Origin: Procambarus clarkii
Lineage: Eukaryota > Arthropoda > Malacostraca > Decapoda > Cambaridae
Assembly (NCBI RefSeq): GCF_040958095.1
Contig: NC_091193.1
Coordinates: 24,434,901 to 24,498,900 of the forward strand
DNA length: 64,000 bases
Direction of reading: 5' to 3'
The first letter of the stretch is position 1. Each line of letters starts with the position of its first letter. A program made the position numbers and the translations under genes. Shown here one piece after another: positions 54,361 to 64,000 of the stretch. Under the pieces are notes generated by a model. The model was given only the letters and a program-made list of their open reading frames with translations, ran no database searches and had not been told where the DNA came from.

Positions 54361-55221
54361 AGGATTTGGCACTCAAATCCTGTCTGACTGACTCATGTTG
54401 TATGTAACATAAAATATAATTCAACTAAATACCTTAATGATGTTACACCCCATTCTATATCTTCCCTAATCCAGCAGTAAGAGCCAGATTAGAGCCTCTA
54501 CATCCCGTGCGTTCTCTGAGATGCATGGAGCATTTTGATATATATAAAGGGTAGTCAAAGTTATCATGTTGAGTTAAATTTACATTTTTTGTTTTGGGCC
54601 TGAAGGTCGGCCTGTAGTAATTAAAATGTCACGCCTATAGTGTTAATGACCACAAGTTGACCAGGGGTCAAGTCGTGTGAATTGACCTTGCTTTTGTTAA
54701 GCTGATAACTGCAGACAGTTTGTTGTGTCTTTTCATTAAACAAGCCGCTGTCTAGGTGTGGTAGGTAGATGGCCTGAGGCTATCTACTTAGTAGGCGGAG
54801 CTAGCTCCAGGGGTTCCCCCATAAATATCCTTTGAACTGTACATTCGAGAACATAGGTTCAGTAGAGAACAGAGCAGACAGAGAGGCTGGATGATTGAAC
54901 TGCAGCTGAGACCAGGCTGTCGGCCAGACAGGGAGACTTTGTCTGTCAACTCCCTCCACCCCTTCTCTATCCAACTTAGACTCAGACTCAGACATTTGGT
55001 CAGCTGAACTGTAAGGTGACAAATTTGGTGTTTCCAACTGCTGAAGGTGTTGTGTGATTTTAGGGGCAAACAGCCGTACTGGTCTCAATGTCTTGGGTAC
55101 TGACTCATATTGTATATTAATCTTGACATAGTGAAGATTAAATTAAATTGCTTGAATTATGATACTTATCATGTTAAATATATAATTTATAATCTCTGAG
55201 TTTATTGACTTCATCATCATC
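54361..55221. other. Unassigned; possible LTR-like segment
   Basis: Contains a CATAAATATCC box at about 54820 and a purine-rich stretch downstream. The first 20 bp repeat the LINE-flank string AATCCTGTCTGACTGACTC. No coding domain on either strand. Confidence 0.35.
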
Positions 55222-55490
55222 TCAAGATAACCTCAAGAAGATCTTGAGTTATCTTGAGGTTATCTTGAGTTGATTTCGGGGCTTTAGTGTCCCCGTGGCC
55301 CAGTCCTCGACCAGGCCTCCACCCCCAGGAAGCACCCCATGACGGCTGACTAACTCCCAGGTACCTATTTACTTCTAGGTAACAGAGGCATAGGGTGAAA
55401 GAAACTCTACCCATTGTTTCTCGTCGGCGCCCGGGATCGAACCCGGGACCACAGGATCACATGTCCAGCGTGCTGTCCGGTCGGCCGAGA
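55222..55490 (-). mobile_element. tRNA-derived SINE
   Basis: Read on - from 55490: CGGCCGACCGGACAGCACGC, then GGTTCGATCCCGGGCGCC (B-box match at about 55430-55447), a central part with a CTGGGAGTTAGTCAGCC string, and a tail of CTCAAGATAA-type repeats (55222-55275). tRNA-like head, unrelated body and simple tail are the SINE plan. I recall this family in several decapods. The A box is less clear. Confidence 0.75.
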
Positions 55491-55869
55491 TTCTAAAGAC
55501 TTAAAGATTCTTCTATCTATTAACTGGAGTACATGATTCCAGTTGATACATGCTAACAACATTCCTTGTTCCATTCCTTGTCTTGTATGTACTGAACAGA
55601 ATGCATGGTGGCAACTACTTTCTACTCATCTACTTTCTACATCTTTCTACGTTCTACTTCTACTTTCCACTCCTCTTCGTGTTCTCAGTCTCTCCCTCCG
55701 CTTCTTTTCAAACTTTCCCTTTCCACCTGACCACATTCCTCGCTACTCCCATACCCCTTACGTCTACCTCTTTTATCTCCCTCACCCCAAACTCTCACTC
55801 ATTACTTAATTATTCATTTCTTTCCTTTTTATTTCCGATACATTACTGGGCCACCATAACAGTACTCGG
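55491..55869. other. Unassigned pyrimidine-rich sequence
   Basis: TC-rich from 55610 to 55830. The overlapping + open frames (55543-55809, 55550-55954) are compositional. Nothing recognised. Confidence 0.5.
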
Positions 55870-55949
55870 TGCACAGGCTCGAATCCTCCTCATGACATCT
55901 ACTGATTTTCTCATTGATACATCACATTCATGTAATTTCTTTGTACAAC

Positions 55950-56021
<72 letters not shown>

Positions 56022-56110
56022 GTAATGAGAAAATCAGTTAGGAGCCATGGGAAGGATTTGAACCCTATACTCTTGGTACTCCCAAGCCAACTCATCCTCA
56101 GACCAAATCC
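55870..56110. repeat. Inverted pair of tRNA-SINE heads around (AAT)n
   Basis: + strand GGCTCGAATCCTCCTCATGA then ACTGATTTTCTCATTG (55877-55917). - strand GGGTTCAAATCCTTCCCATG then ACTGATTTTCTCATTA (56072-56024). Between them is (AAT)n at 55950-56018. The two heads could pair as a hairpin. Confidence 0.65.
55950..56018 (+). repeat. (AAT)n microsatellite
   Basis: 23 consecutive AAT units; it gives a spurious polyasparagine frame. Confidence 0.95.
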
Positions 56111-56241
56111 ATTCCAACCAGCTGTCAACCCAAAAGATGCATTCATAAATTTTAACATGCTGATCATTCAAAATATGATTTTTCTCAAAAATAAATTAAT
56201 ATTATTTTATATTAGCATACTGTGCATATTTTAGGTATTGA

Positions 56242-56262
56242 TTAGGTTAGGTTAGGTTAGGT
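56242..56262 (+). repeat. Short interstitial TTAGG array
   Basis: Four TTAGG units, the arthropod telomere motif, followed by TGTTTAGG. Too short to be a telomere. Confidence 0.7.
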
Positions 56263-57004
56263 GTTTAGGTTCTGTTGGTGATTATTTGTATTTGTAGTAC
56301 TGTATGTGGGTGAAGCATTTACAGCATTGTGGTTCGAACAAAAGTCATCAGCCACTTGTTTGAAACAGTCACTTGTTTTGGAAGTGTTCAGACATTATCA
56401 GTTGTGAGTTGTGTGTAAACTGTTTTTCATTGATAAACAAGGGGTTTGGCAGGTGCATGGAATGGATTTTGGGCCTTTGATTATGAGGCCGCGCTGCCCA
56501 AGCACACGCCCTAGGCCTCTACATCACAGTGTGGTACAAGTAATACAACTTGGGACTCAATTGAATCCTCTAAGGTTCTTGAAGCTTCCACTAATCCACT
56601 AATCAGCCCAATCAGGTTTTCACACATTGCCTCCCCCCCCCCCCCCCCCCCACACACACACTCTAGCTCTGGTCCAGAAGTTTTACCTTCAACACTTGTC
56701 TTTAAATGCACAATGTAACCACAGCCAGAGTGCATGGGAACAATGTGTGAAACCCTGATTGGGCTTAGTGGAAGCCTCAGGACCACCTAGAGGTTTCAGT
56801 TGAATCCCAGGTTGCATTATTTTTTACGAAATCATGGTGTAGAAGTTTAGGACATGTGCTTGGGAGTACCAAGTGTGCTGGTTTGAATCTTCCAATTGGC
56901 TCCTACTGAATTTTTGTCATCATTATTAATGATTATTTATCATCACTTTCAGTGATTACATTTAAACCTGAAAATATAATGGAAATATGGAGCAAAAATC
57001 TCTT
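56263..57004. other. Unassigned, with a SINE-like fragment
   Basis: A C-run followed by CA repeats lies at 56632-56660. 56845-56915 resembles a tRNA-SINE head (GCTTGGGAGTACCAAG, GGTTTGAATCTTCC, TTGGCTCCTACTGA), related to the pair at 55870-56110. No coding signal. Confidence 0.45.
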
Positions 57005-57420
57005 TTCTTGGGGGAGCCCTGTCGGCTCCCTGGAACTATCCAGGCTGATATGCTAATGTCATACTTTGGCATCAGTCATGTGTATGGAGTTCTGTGGGCC
57101 TACCAGGGACCACGAGCCAGAACCTGCCCCCCCCTCCCCCCTCAGAAGAGGCACGAGGAGCAATGGCCTATAGAAACCCCCGTGTGGTTGGACATTCTAT
57201 GTCTGCCATCGACCGGGTCAGGCACCCAGAAAGGTAAGTGTCCCAAAACAAACCCCTATTCTGGTGAAAATTGCGACGAAAAGCCGAACAAGTGGATAGA
57301 ACTCTCCAAGCAGAAACGAGCAAACGAGTATGATGTCACATGTTGCCGCGCCGCTGTCTGCGCAGCTCCCCCCTCCCCGGTAGAGGGAAGGGGGAGCCCC
57401 AGACCCCCTGCGCCGGCAAT
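57005..57420 (+). repeat. DIRS copy D left inverted terminal repeat
   Basis: Aligns with 33066-33480 and 33919-34320, and with the inverse of 61710-62120. Confidence 0.75.
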
Positions 57421-59532
57421 CTACCTCTCAGTTCTGAGGCTGATGTTATAGGCAACAATCGTGTGCTCTGGCTCCAGTGGTTGTTTCAGCACTGTGCTTT
57501 GTGTGTGGTGTCCGTCTTCTAGGTGGTGCATGAGCCTGGAGTGATTTTTCAGTATTCAGGCTGCATGTGCCTAGGGCTCCCTTCCCTAGGTGACCAGTAA
57601 GTGCTGCCCTTGGGGCTTGGGGCCACGTTCCACAAGTTCCTTGGGTTCTGCCTCTGCTAGCCCGTTTACTGCTTCGTTTTCAGCCGCCCTTTTTGTGCTT
57701 GGATGTTCTGTCTCCCTTATTCGCCTTAGGGGTAGGGGGCAGTTTGCACTGGTAGAGGCGCAGGGTACCGAGCAGCTTGTTTTCACCAATCATAGCGGCC
57801 GGCTCTGTTCCGCCTGGGTACGCTGTCCTCTTGCAGGGTTTTCTTTTTCTTTTTGTTTGCCTGCCTGGTGGGGGGGGGGGGGGTTTGCCTTGGTTCTTGC
57901 TTCCCCTGTGTACTGAGTACTCTTCTTCTTCTGGTGGTTCCCTCTGCTTGGTCTCCGTGAGTGTACACGTCCCGGGATTCAGTTCTTAGAAAGTTGTTTG
58001 GTAGACTTAGGCGCCGGTTAGCAGTACCCTGCCTGGGCTTCCCTGAGCGTGAGTTCCGTCTCAGGACCTTGGGAATCCCCAAGGGGGTGCGTGGGGTCTG
58101 ATGGATGGGACCCCTGAGTCCTTCCTCGCTTTGTGCAAGTTCGAGGGTTGTTTTGTCCCCTTGTCTCAGGGTGTCTCAATGTTTTTGCCTCAGTCTGCTG
58201 CCTGTGAGGTCGGTGGCACCTTCGACCAGGAGTCCTGCGAGTTTCGTTGATTGTTTGTGGCTTGGCTACCCAGTCTTATGCTGACTGTGCGGGGTGCAGG
58301 CAGCACGGGTGTTGCACGTTGGGTTCAGGTGGTTGCAACACACTAGGTTGTTTGCTCCCCGAAAGCCCCAAGGCTGTCCTATTGGGGTTGTTGTCACAGG
58401 GCTTGGGGGTGTTGGTGCTTCGGTTTTGTTTCCTTCTGCGCCCCCTTGTTTTTTCCCTGTTGTGATTTCGTCTGGTTCCCCCCCCCCCCCTCACTCCTTC
58501 CTTCCTGCATCCGGATCCTTACCATCTGTGGGTTTGGGGTTGGGGGATTCGAAGGTTATGAGGAGTGGGGTTTTTTCCTTTCCCCCCCTATGTGTACGAG
58601 TTGTTAGGAGTCGGCCCCTCCGCGGGTTTGGATCCTTATCCCTTCTGGTCTGTTCGGTTCCGTCCTATCGGTGGGTCCTCTTCTCCATTTCTACCCCCCC
58701 TTTTCTCTGGGACGGGACTTCTCTGTCTTGTCGGGGTTATGTTCCCCCCTCTTATTGGGGTTCGGCATGACTTTTGGTCTTGGATGCGACTGTGCCTTTG
58801 TGATTTTGTGCTTGCTTCTGTCAGATCTCGAGGGTTTGGGATGGTCTTCGATTCTTCCCATATTATTGGAACGTCTGTTGTCTTCCGGTGAGGCTTAACT
58901 CCAGTCCTTTTTTGGACTCATTGGTCCTCTTCCGTGCTTCTTGCTTCTTCTTGGTTTTTGATACTGTCTCATTCTTTTGTCATTAGAGTTATATCTTCTC
59001 ACCGTGCTCTTTCTAGGCAATTTTCCTTCAGTACTCCTAGTTGGCGCCATCCCCGCCGGACGGGGTTGTGCGGCTCGGACCTCCTGCGTCCTGCACATGC
59101 GCCGTGGGAGTTTTTGTTATAGACAGTGTACACAAGTGCTGGTAATCCGCGTCCTTTTTCTCTCGGGTGCTTTGCCTCTCTCCCTCCTCTCATCTCTCCA
59201 GTCTGTGCCCTGTAGATGCTGGGGGTGTTCTGGATTACCAATATGGGGAGGACGCTTCGTTTTCTCTACATATGGGTGTGGGGCGCCACATACGCCTCTA
59301 CCCTACTCTTCTTTTGCGGCTCTGGCCTTATTCAACTAGCAATGCTTCCGGAATATTCTCGGCTACGATGTGCTGTGACACGTTCGTGCCTACGCTCTGC
59401 AGGTGAGTTTATGCGGTCGGACATCTCTTTCGGCCAGGTGCTGGTTCGTGGTTTTTGGGTGCATGTTGGGGATTGGTTGGGGTGTTTTGTTTGGCCCCTT
59501 GCCTTTTTCTTCCTGTGGCCTTCTTTGTTCAT

Positions 59533-59700
59533 CTGTGATGACTTATAGTGAATTTTGTAACTGGCTCATTGAGATTATAACTTGCTTGGCTCAGTGACAT
59601 GTGGGGTTCAGTCCCTGAGCCTATTGTGTGCCTCTGTGGCCGTTTCCACTGCCACCTACTGGATGGGTGTGGGGTGCATGGTACATGAATTAAACTAACA
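59533..59700 (+). repeat. SINE-like repeat with (CTAAA)n tail, copy 2
   Basis: Same repeat and orientation as 38005-38180, inserted within DIRS copy D. Ends TGAATTAAACTAACAC. Confidence 0.65.
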
Positions 59701-61579
59701 CTGTGTTATTTGTTACACGGTGGGGCATGGCCATGTCTTTCGTGGTCTTATTTTGGTCGCTTATTCCTTGACCCTCTTGCAGTGCCTGGCTTAGCCCTTC
59801 CATATCCATTCGATTCTCTGTACTCGCCTCGTTGTCCTCACTTAGTTGTGCTTGCGGGGGGTTGAGCTTTGGCTCTTCAGTCCTGCCTCTCGACTGTCAA
59901 TCACCTGACATTGACATGGCCTCTGTGTGTTGTTGGTCCTGTCCCTTTCGTTCCCATTGCTGCCTGTCTTCCTTGTTCCTCATCTTCCTTCTACACTCTT
60001 GTCCCTAGCTGCTGGTGCTGGGGCTGTTATTTCTAGTTCATATGGCTTGTTATACTGTATGCAATTCAGGTCATTTGACCTGCAGGGTAATATGTGTGGG
60101 GTAGTTAGATTCTTTTGCGTGTAGGTTACTCATCAGGGCTTGATGTCTGCGAGAAGACCTGAACACACTAGTTTACACTTGTTTGTGTTATGATAACTAA
60201 GTGTCATGGGATGTAATGGTTCTAATGTTATTTCGCCCCTCTCGTTGCACATTGTTGTGTGGTTTATTTAGTATGTGCTTCTTGGCTCTCCTACTGCTAG
60301 GTTGGACTTTGTCCATGTTCAGTTCTCTGTTTTTGCATTGCCCCTATGTTTGGTTTGGGTTCCTTGTTTCCTAGCTTACCCTGCCAGTTGGCAAATTCCG
60401 GATCTCGTGGTGTCACTTCTCACGAGTCTTGCATTGGAACCAGTGTCTCCGATCTCCTGGCGAGCTCGCTAGCATTGGGAAGTTTTCTGTACGGCAGACG
60501 TTCTTCCTCATTCCTTGCCGGCTTGGGTTCCGGCTCTGCTTGCTCGGTAGTCACACCCGAGGTTTTCCTGTGGCTCCGCCTCTTCCCATGCTCAATCGGT
60601 CCATGGCGGGGCTGGTTTGGTTCTGCCTCGGGTATCTCACCATCTGTTGGTGGTCAGGTGGCTTCGTTGATGGTGTCCCACCTATGTGCTTCATCTTGGC
60701 GACGGTGTGGGTTTTCTTTGGCGGTCCTTCCTTTTTCTTTCTGTCCCTTCCTCGGTTTGTTATGTTTTCTTGGCTTGGTCTGGTCCTTCTCTTGTGGAGG
60801 TTCAGGGCTGTCAATTTGCCACATACTGTTGCCTTGTCTCGTGTGGTGCTGGCGAGCCACTCCGAGTTGCTTCGGTTTTGGAGTTGCCTCTGCACCGCTT
60901 CGCAAGCCGTCTCTGGCGTGGTTCACCTCCGACCTGCTCTTGCACCGCTTGAGCCGTCCTGGTTCTTGGATTGCGTGCTCTTTTATTGGTTTGTTGTGGC
61001 CGCTTCAGTTCTGAGTTGCTTTCCTATGCTCTTTTTCTTGTTGGCATTGGCCTCAGCCTCTGGGGGTCAGGTTTGAGTGCTTCATACCCTTCTCTGGTGC
61101 CTGGGTTTTGGCTCTTTTGGTTCTCCTGATAGGTTTGTTCGCTTGCAGCCGTCTCCTTCTTTTCTGGCGACAACTGGAACAGCTGCTTTCTGGAGAGGTC
61201 CTTGGGTTGTTTGATGCTTGGTTGGTCTGGCCGGGGGTGCATCGTGTGTTGTGTTCGGTTGCGGCACTTCGCCATGCTTGGCGTGCCACGGCTGCTGTGA
61301 CCAGGGTCACGCTTTGGGATGTTCCGGGTTCCCCTCTTCCCTGTTCCAGGGTGTGGTTCTCTCGGGTCGTCCATGGGGGTGGTTTGGTCCTGCCAGCCTG
61401 CTGTCTGTCCCCGTGCCCAAGTCGTTCTTTGGTTGGCTCTGCGTTCCTTTGTTGATATTCTTGGGCCTTGGGTTGGCAGTTGCAGTTTTGTCTCCGCTTC
61501 GCGTTGGGGTATGTGCGTCTTCAGCCTCCCGGGTTTGGTCCCACTTGTCTTCGTCTTTGGGTAGGTAGCTCCGGGGGGA

Positions 61580-62165
61580 GCTGACAGGGCTCCCCCCAGA
61601 AAACCAGCATTGAATGTAATGAAATGTCATTTTCTGGGTAAGACCCAAAGGCTTCCTGGAAACCCTCCCTTCACCAGGTCGACGGTTTTTCGCATGTTTT
61701 GATATCCAGCCTCAGAACTGAGGTGGATTGCGGGCGTGGGGGTCTGGGGCTCCCCCTTCCCTCTACCGTGGACGGGGGAGCTGCGCAGACAGTGGCGCGG
61801 CGACATGTGACATCATACTTGTTTGCCTGTTTCTGTTTGGGGAGTTCTATCCACTTGTTCGGCTTTTCGTCACAATTTTCACCAGAATAGGGATTTGTTT
61901 TAGGATGTTTACCTTTCTGGGTACCTGACCCGGTTGATGGCAGACATGGAATGCTTCCAACCACATGGGGGTTTCTATAGGCCATTGCTCGTGCCTCTTC
62001 TGAAGGGGCCAGGTTCTGGCTCGTGGTCCCTGGTAGGCCCACAGAACTTCATACACATGACTGATGCCAAAGTCTGACATTAGCATGTCAGCCTGGGTAG
62101 CTCCAGGGAGCCTCCGGGTCTCGCCCAGTAAATGGCATTTCATTACATTCAATGCTGGTTTTTCC
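61580..62165 (+). repeat. DIRS copy D internal complementary region and right terminal repeat
   Basis: 61597-61640 carries AAAACCAGCATTGAATGTAA and CATTTTCTGGGT, repeated in part at the extreme right end (62120-62160). Between them lies the inverted terminal repeat. Confidence 0.7.
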
Positions 62166-62814
62166 CATTAGGCTGTAATGTTAGATGTTTCTCTTTGAAT
62201 TGTGCTTTGAGTTTGCAAAATTTATGCATTTCTTCATTGAAGGGGATTGGTGGAGGATGGTAGCTGTAAGCAGGATGGTCTGCCGCTTTGTTCCCTGGCA
62301 GAGCTCAAGCTGCGCTTCTTGTGCCCTAGTGATTTGCCTGAGGTAAATATGTTTATACGACATTCTTCCACAGTGGTTCAAAGAAAGATGTACTGGGTAC
62401 TGTATTAATGCATCTGTCAACTAAATATACAGTATACAGAATATATTTTGGGTAATAGTTTAGTTTATTGCCCCTTGTTATAGGAATAGAATACGGTACT
62501 GTACAGTATGCTTAAGTAAAATTATTATTAAGAATTTATCGTAATGATGTTATGGTCATTAGTTCTTGGTCATCCATTTGTAGGGGGAAAATATAGCTCT
62601 TACATTGTTGGATAAAACTAAAACTATAAAATGTCAGGAACTTTTCAAATATGTCAGTACCTGGAGTTGCTCCGAGAGTTCATCTGTGCCTGCAGTTTGG
62701 CTGTGTCCATGATTTGTTTGTGATAACTTGATTGCTCAGGATCAAAATGAAAAGTTTTAGTTTTCCATGACTATGCATGTTTCTTACCTGTTGACTACCT
62801 GTTTGAGATTTCGA
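62166..62814. other. AT-rich unassigned sequence
   Basis: No coding or repeat signal recognised. Confidence 0.5.
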
Positions 62815-63360
62815 GGATTAATGTCCCTGAGATTTTTGAGGATCAATGATCAGCTAAGACCAGCAACCTTCTGGTTGCTGGTCTTATCAACCAGACTGTT
62901 CAATGCGGCTGCTATGCAGCCTGGTTGATCAAGTATCCTTTGAAGGTGCTTGTCGAGTTCTCTTTTGAACACTGCTAGAGAGTGGCCAGTCAGTTATGCC
63001 TCGCATGTATAGGGAGAGAGTATTGGAAAGTCTTGGGCCTTTGATATTGAGCGAGTTCTCTCTCAGCATGCTTACTGCACCTCTGTTTTTCAGCTGGGCT
63101 ATTTTGCACATCCTGCCATGCCTTCTGGTCTCATGTGGTGTTATTTCTGTGTGCAGATTTTGAACCAGTCCTTCTAATATTTTCCAATATAATTATATTC
63201 CAATATTGTAAATTATTATGTATCTTCCGTTTACACTCTAGGGAATACAGATTACAAATTTTTAGGTGGGCCCAATAATTTAGATGTTTTATTGAGTGGA
63301 TTCTAGTGGTAAAAGATCTTTGCATGCTCTCTGGGTCAGCAGTTTCTCCAGCTTTGGAAT
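62815..63360 (-). mobile_element. CR1/Jockey-like LINE 3' end
   Basis: The - strand frames at 63131-63325 (LQRSFTTR-like start, IKHLNYWAHLKICNLYSLE) and 62929-63111 (GRMCKIAQLKNRGAVSMLRE, NIKGPRLSNTLSLY) form the ORF2 C-terminus, split by frameshifts. The first matches LNYWDRLKALQMYSLERRRE at 53820. A 3' UTR follows with a perfect hairpin at 62855-62886. Confidence 0.75.
62855..62886. repeat. Perfect 14-bp stem, 4-nt loop inverted repeat
   Basis: TAAGACCAGCAACC, loop TTCT, GGTTGCTGGTCTTA. It lies in the presumptive 3' UTR of the - strand LINE. A weaker TCAACCAG/CTGGTTGA stem follows. Confidence 0.9.
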
Positions 63361-63374
63361 GGGGCTGTTAGTGT

Positions 63375-64000
63375 GCAACAATATAAATGATTGTCTGACT
63401 GCAGCATTTTCTAACATGTCTTTGGCTGCTACCTGGGTTTGGAGTTTTTTTGAGGTTTAACAGGGACCTGATGGCTTGATACCTGGTCAGTGTTCCTGGT
63501 CCCTGTTGGGCTTATGTGTTGCTTTGGGTCAGGTTTCCTGTCCGGGTCTCTCCTCTTCAAGGGTGTATGCAATCACTCTTCTCCATCCTGTTAAATCCTG
63601 ATTCTTCTTCTCCGTGGTTAATTAGCTTCAAGGGAACCATCCTTTAGCCCATCCAGAAAACCAGCATTGAATATAATGAAAAACCTTTTTCTGTTTGGGC
63701 CTCGGTAGCCCTTCCCTTCACCAGGTGCATCAGTTTGTTGTCTTAGGCTCTGTACTGAGGAATGTAGACATGCTGAGCCAGCAGTTCCTAGTTGTACTGC
63801 TGCCTGTGAGTGGTGCTGCCACCTTTTGGCCATCAGTTTTAACTAGGGTGTTTAAGCCACTATTACTTATGAGTGGATCATTTGTAGTCATTTGCTGCTT
63901 GTTTCTTTTTCTCTCTGAGCTTTGCAATTGTTTGTTTTGCATTGTTTACCTGGTGGATGCTTCCCTGGTGTTGCGATCATAACAATTCCCTACTCTCTGC
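63375..64000 (+). mobile_element. DIRS-like fragment, copy F (recombinase end and internal motif)
   Basis: 63375-63600 resembles the recombinase C-terminal region of other copies (CTAACATGTCTTTGGCTGCT, GGGACCTGATGGCTTGATACC, GCTTTGGGTC). 63650-63690 carries CCAGAAAACCAGCATTGAAT. More diverged than A-E. It fades before the end of the window. Confidence 0.5.

Larger units (their letters stand above)
57005..62165 (+). mobile_element. DIRS-like retrotransposon, copy D (both ends present, internally deleted)
   Basis: Left end from about 57005 (GGGGGAGCCCTGTCGGCTCC), right end to about 62165. 57110-57300 is the reverse complement of 61860-62040 (inverted terminal repeats). The Gag-side region is 57450-59150. 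RT and RNase H are missing; their place holds non-DIRS sequence, including the SINE-like 59533-59700 and a stretch at 60050-60240. The recombinase N-terminal and central parts span 60340-61440 in broken frames (PHTVALSRVVLASHSELL, LLALASASGGQV). The internal complementary motif is at 61595-61640. Inactive. Confidence 0.75.

Noticed and set aside
55425..55495. tRNA gene at the CGGGATCGAACCCGGGACC site
   Set aside because: Only the B-box side is tRNA-like; the body and CTCAAGATAA tail show a SINE rather than a cloverleaf-forming gene.
55914..56234. Polyasparagine protein
   Set aside because: (AAT)n translation.

Overview
This window is eukaryotic genomic DNA. Coding exons are short with GT/AG introns, the sequence is packed with transposable elements, and several repeat types match families I recall as widespread in decapod crustaceans (crayfish, lobster, shrimp). 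That assignment comes from memory of repeat families plus arthropod-type elements, not from a search. The only host gene I can support is the 3' end of an NCK/dreadlocks (dock) adaptor gene on the + strand. Three terminal coding exons are visible (6449-6625, 7309-7521, 22458-22658). They encode the end of the last SH3 domain, a proline-rich linker and the C-terminal SH2 domain, ending in a stop at 22656-22658. The SH2 domain is split by a 14.9-kb intron filled with transposons. The 5' exons lie outside the window.

Layout. 1-575: nothing recognised. 577-5998: DIRS-like tyrosine-recombinase retrotransposon (copy A). 6449-7521: two Nck exons. 8135-14143: complete-looking Ty3/gypsy-type LTR retrotransposon whose two 685-bp LTRs look identical, inserted in an AT/ATGCAT microsatellite. 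14166-14788: 261-bp tandem repeats. 14791-18348: DIRS copy B, the best-preserved RT/RNase H. 18349-18900: piggyBac-like 5' end. 18905-19290 and 19785-20035: LINE pieces. 19310-22145: DIRS terminus and copy E, which has a good recombinase C-terminus. 22458-22658: last Nck exon, followed by a long presumptive 3' UTR. 26050-32353 (- strand): full-length I-superfamily LINE with a 13-bp target-site duplication. 33066-36569: DIRS copy C, with a duplicated left end and a solo-LTR-like insertion. 36570-47730: CR1/L2-like LINE fragments, a Gag remnant, an LTR, SINE-like repeats and a chimeric LINE. 47742-49995: TTAA-flanked repeat element beside an inverted piggyBac-like end. 50192-50985: internally deleted Tigger/pogo element. 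51300-54360: satellites and a LINE. 55222-56930: tRNA-derived SINEs. 57005-62165: DIRS copy D, internally deleted. 62815-64000: a LINE 3' end and a DIRS fragment (F).

Most notable items. (1) The LTR element has one open frame running Gag, protease-like, integrase with intact DD35E, then an RNase H remnant. Reverse transcriptase is absent, and integrase lies upstream of RNase H, which is the order of Gmr1-like Ty3/gypsy elements rather than the usual one. Identical LTRs on an element without RT imply recent mobilisation in trans. (2) The full-length I-like LINE has a perfect target-site duplication and appears disabled mainly by one frameshift at a G10 tract. (3) A 1.68-kb TTAA-flanked element consists almost wholly of about eight diverged repeats of roughly 195 bp. 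I see no bacterial genes, CRISPR array, rRNA or standalone tRNA gene.
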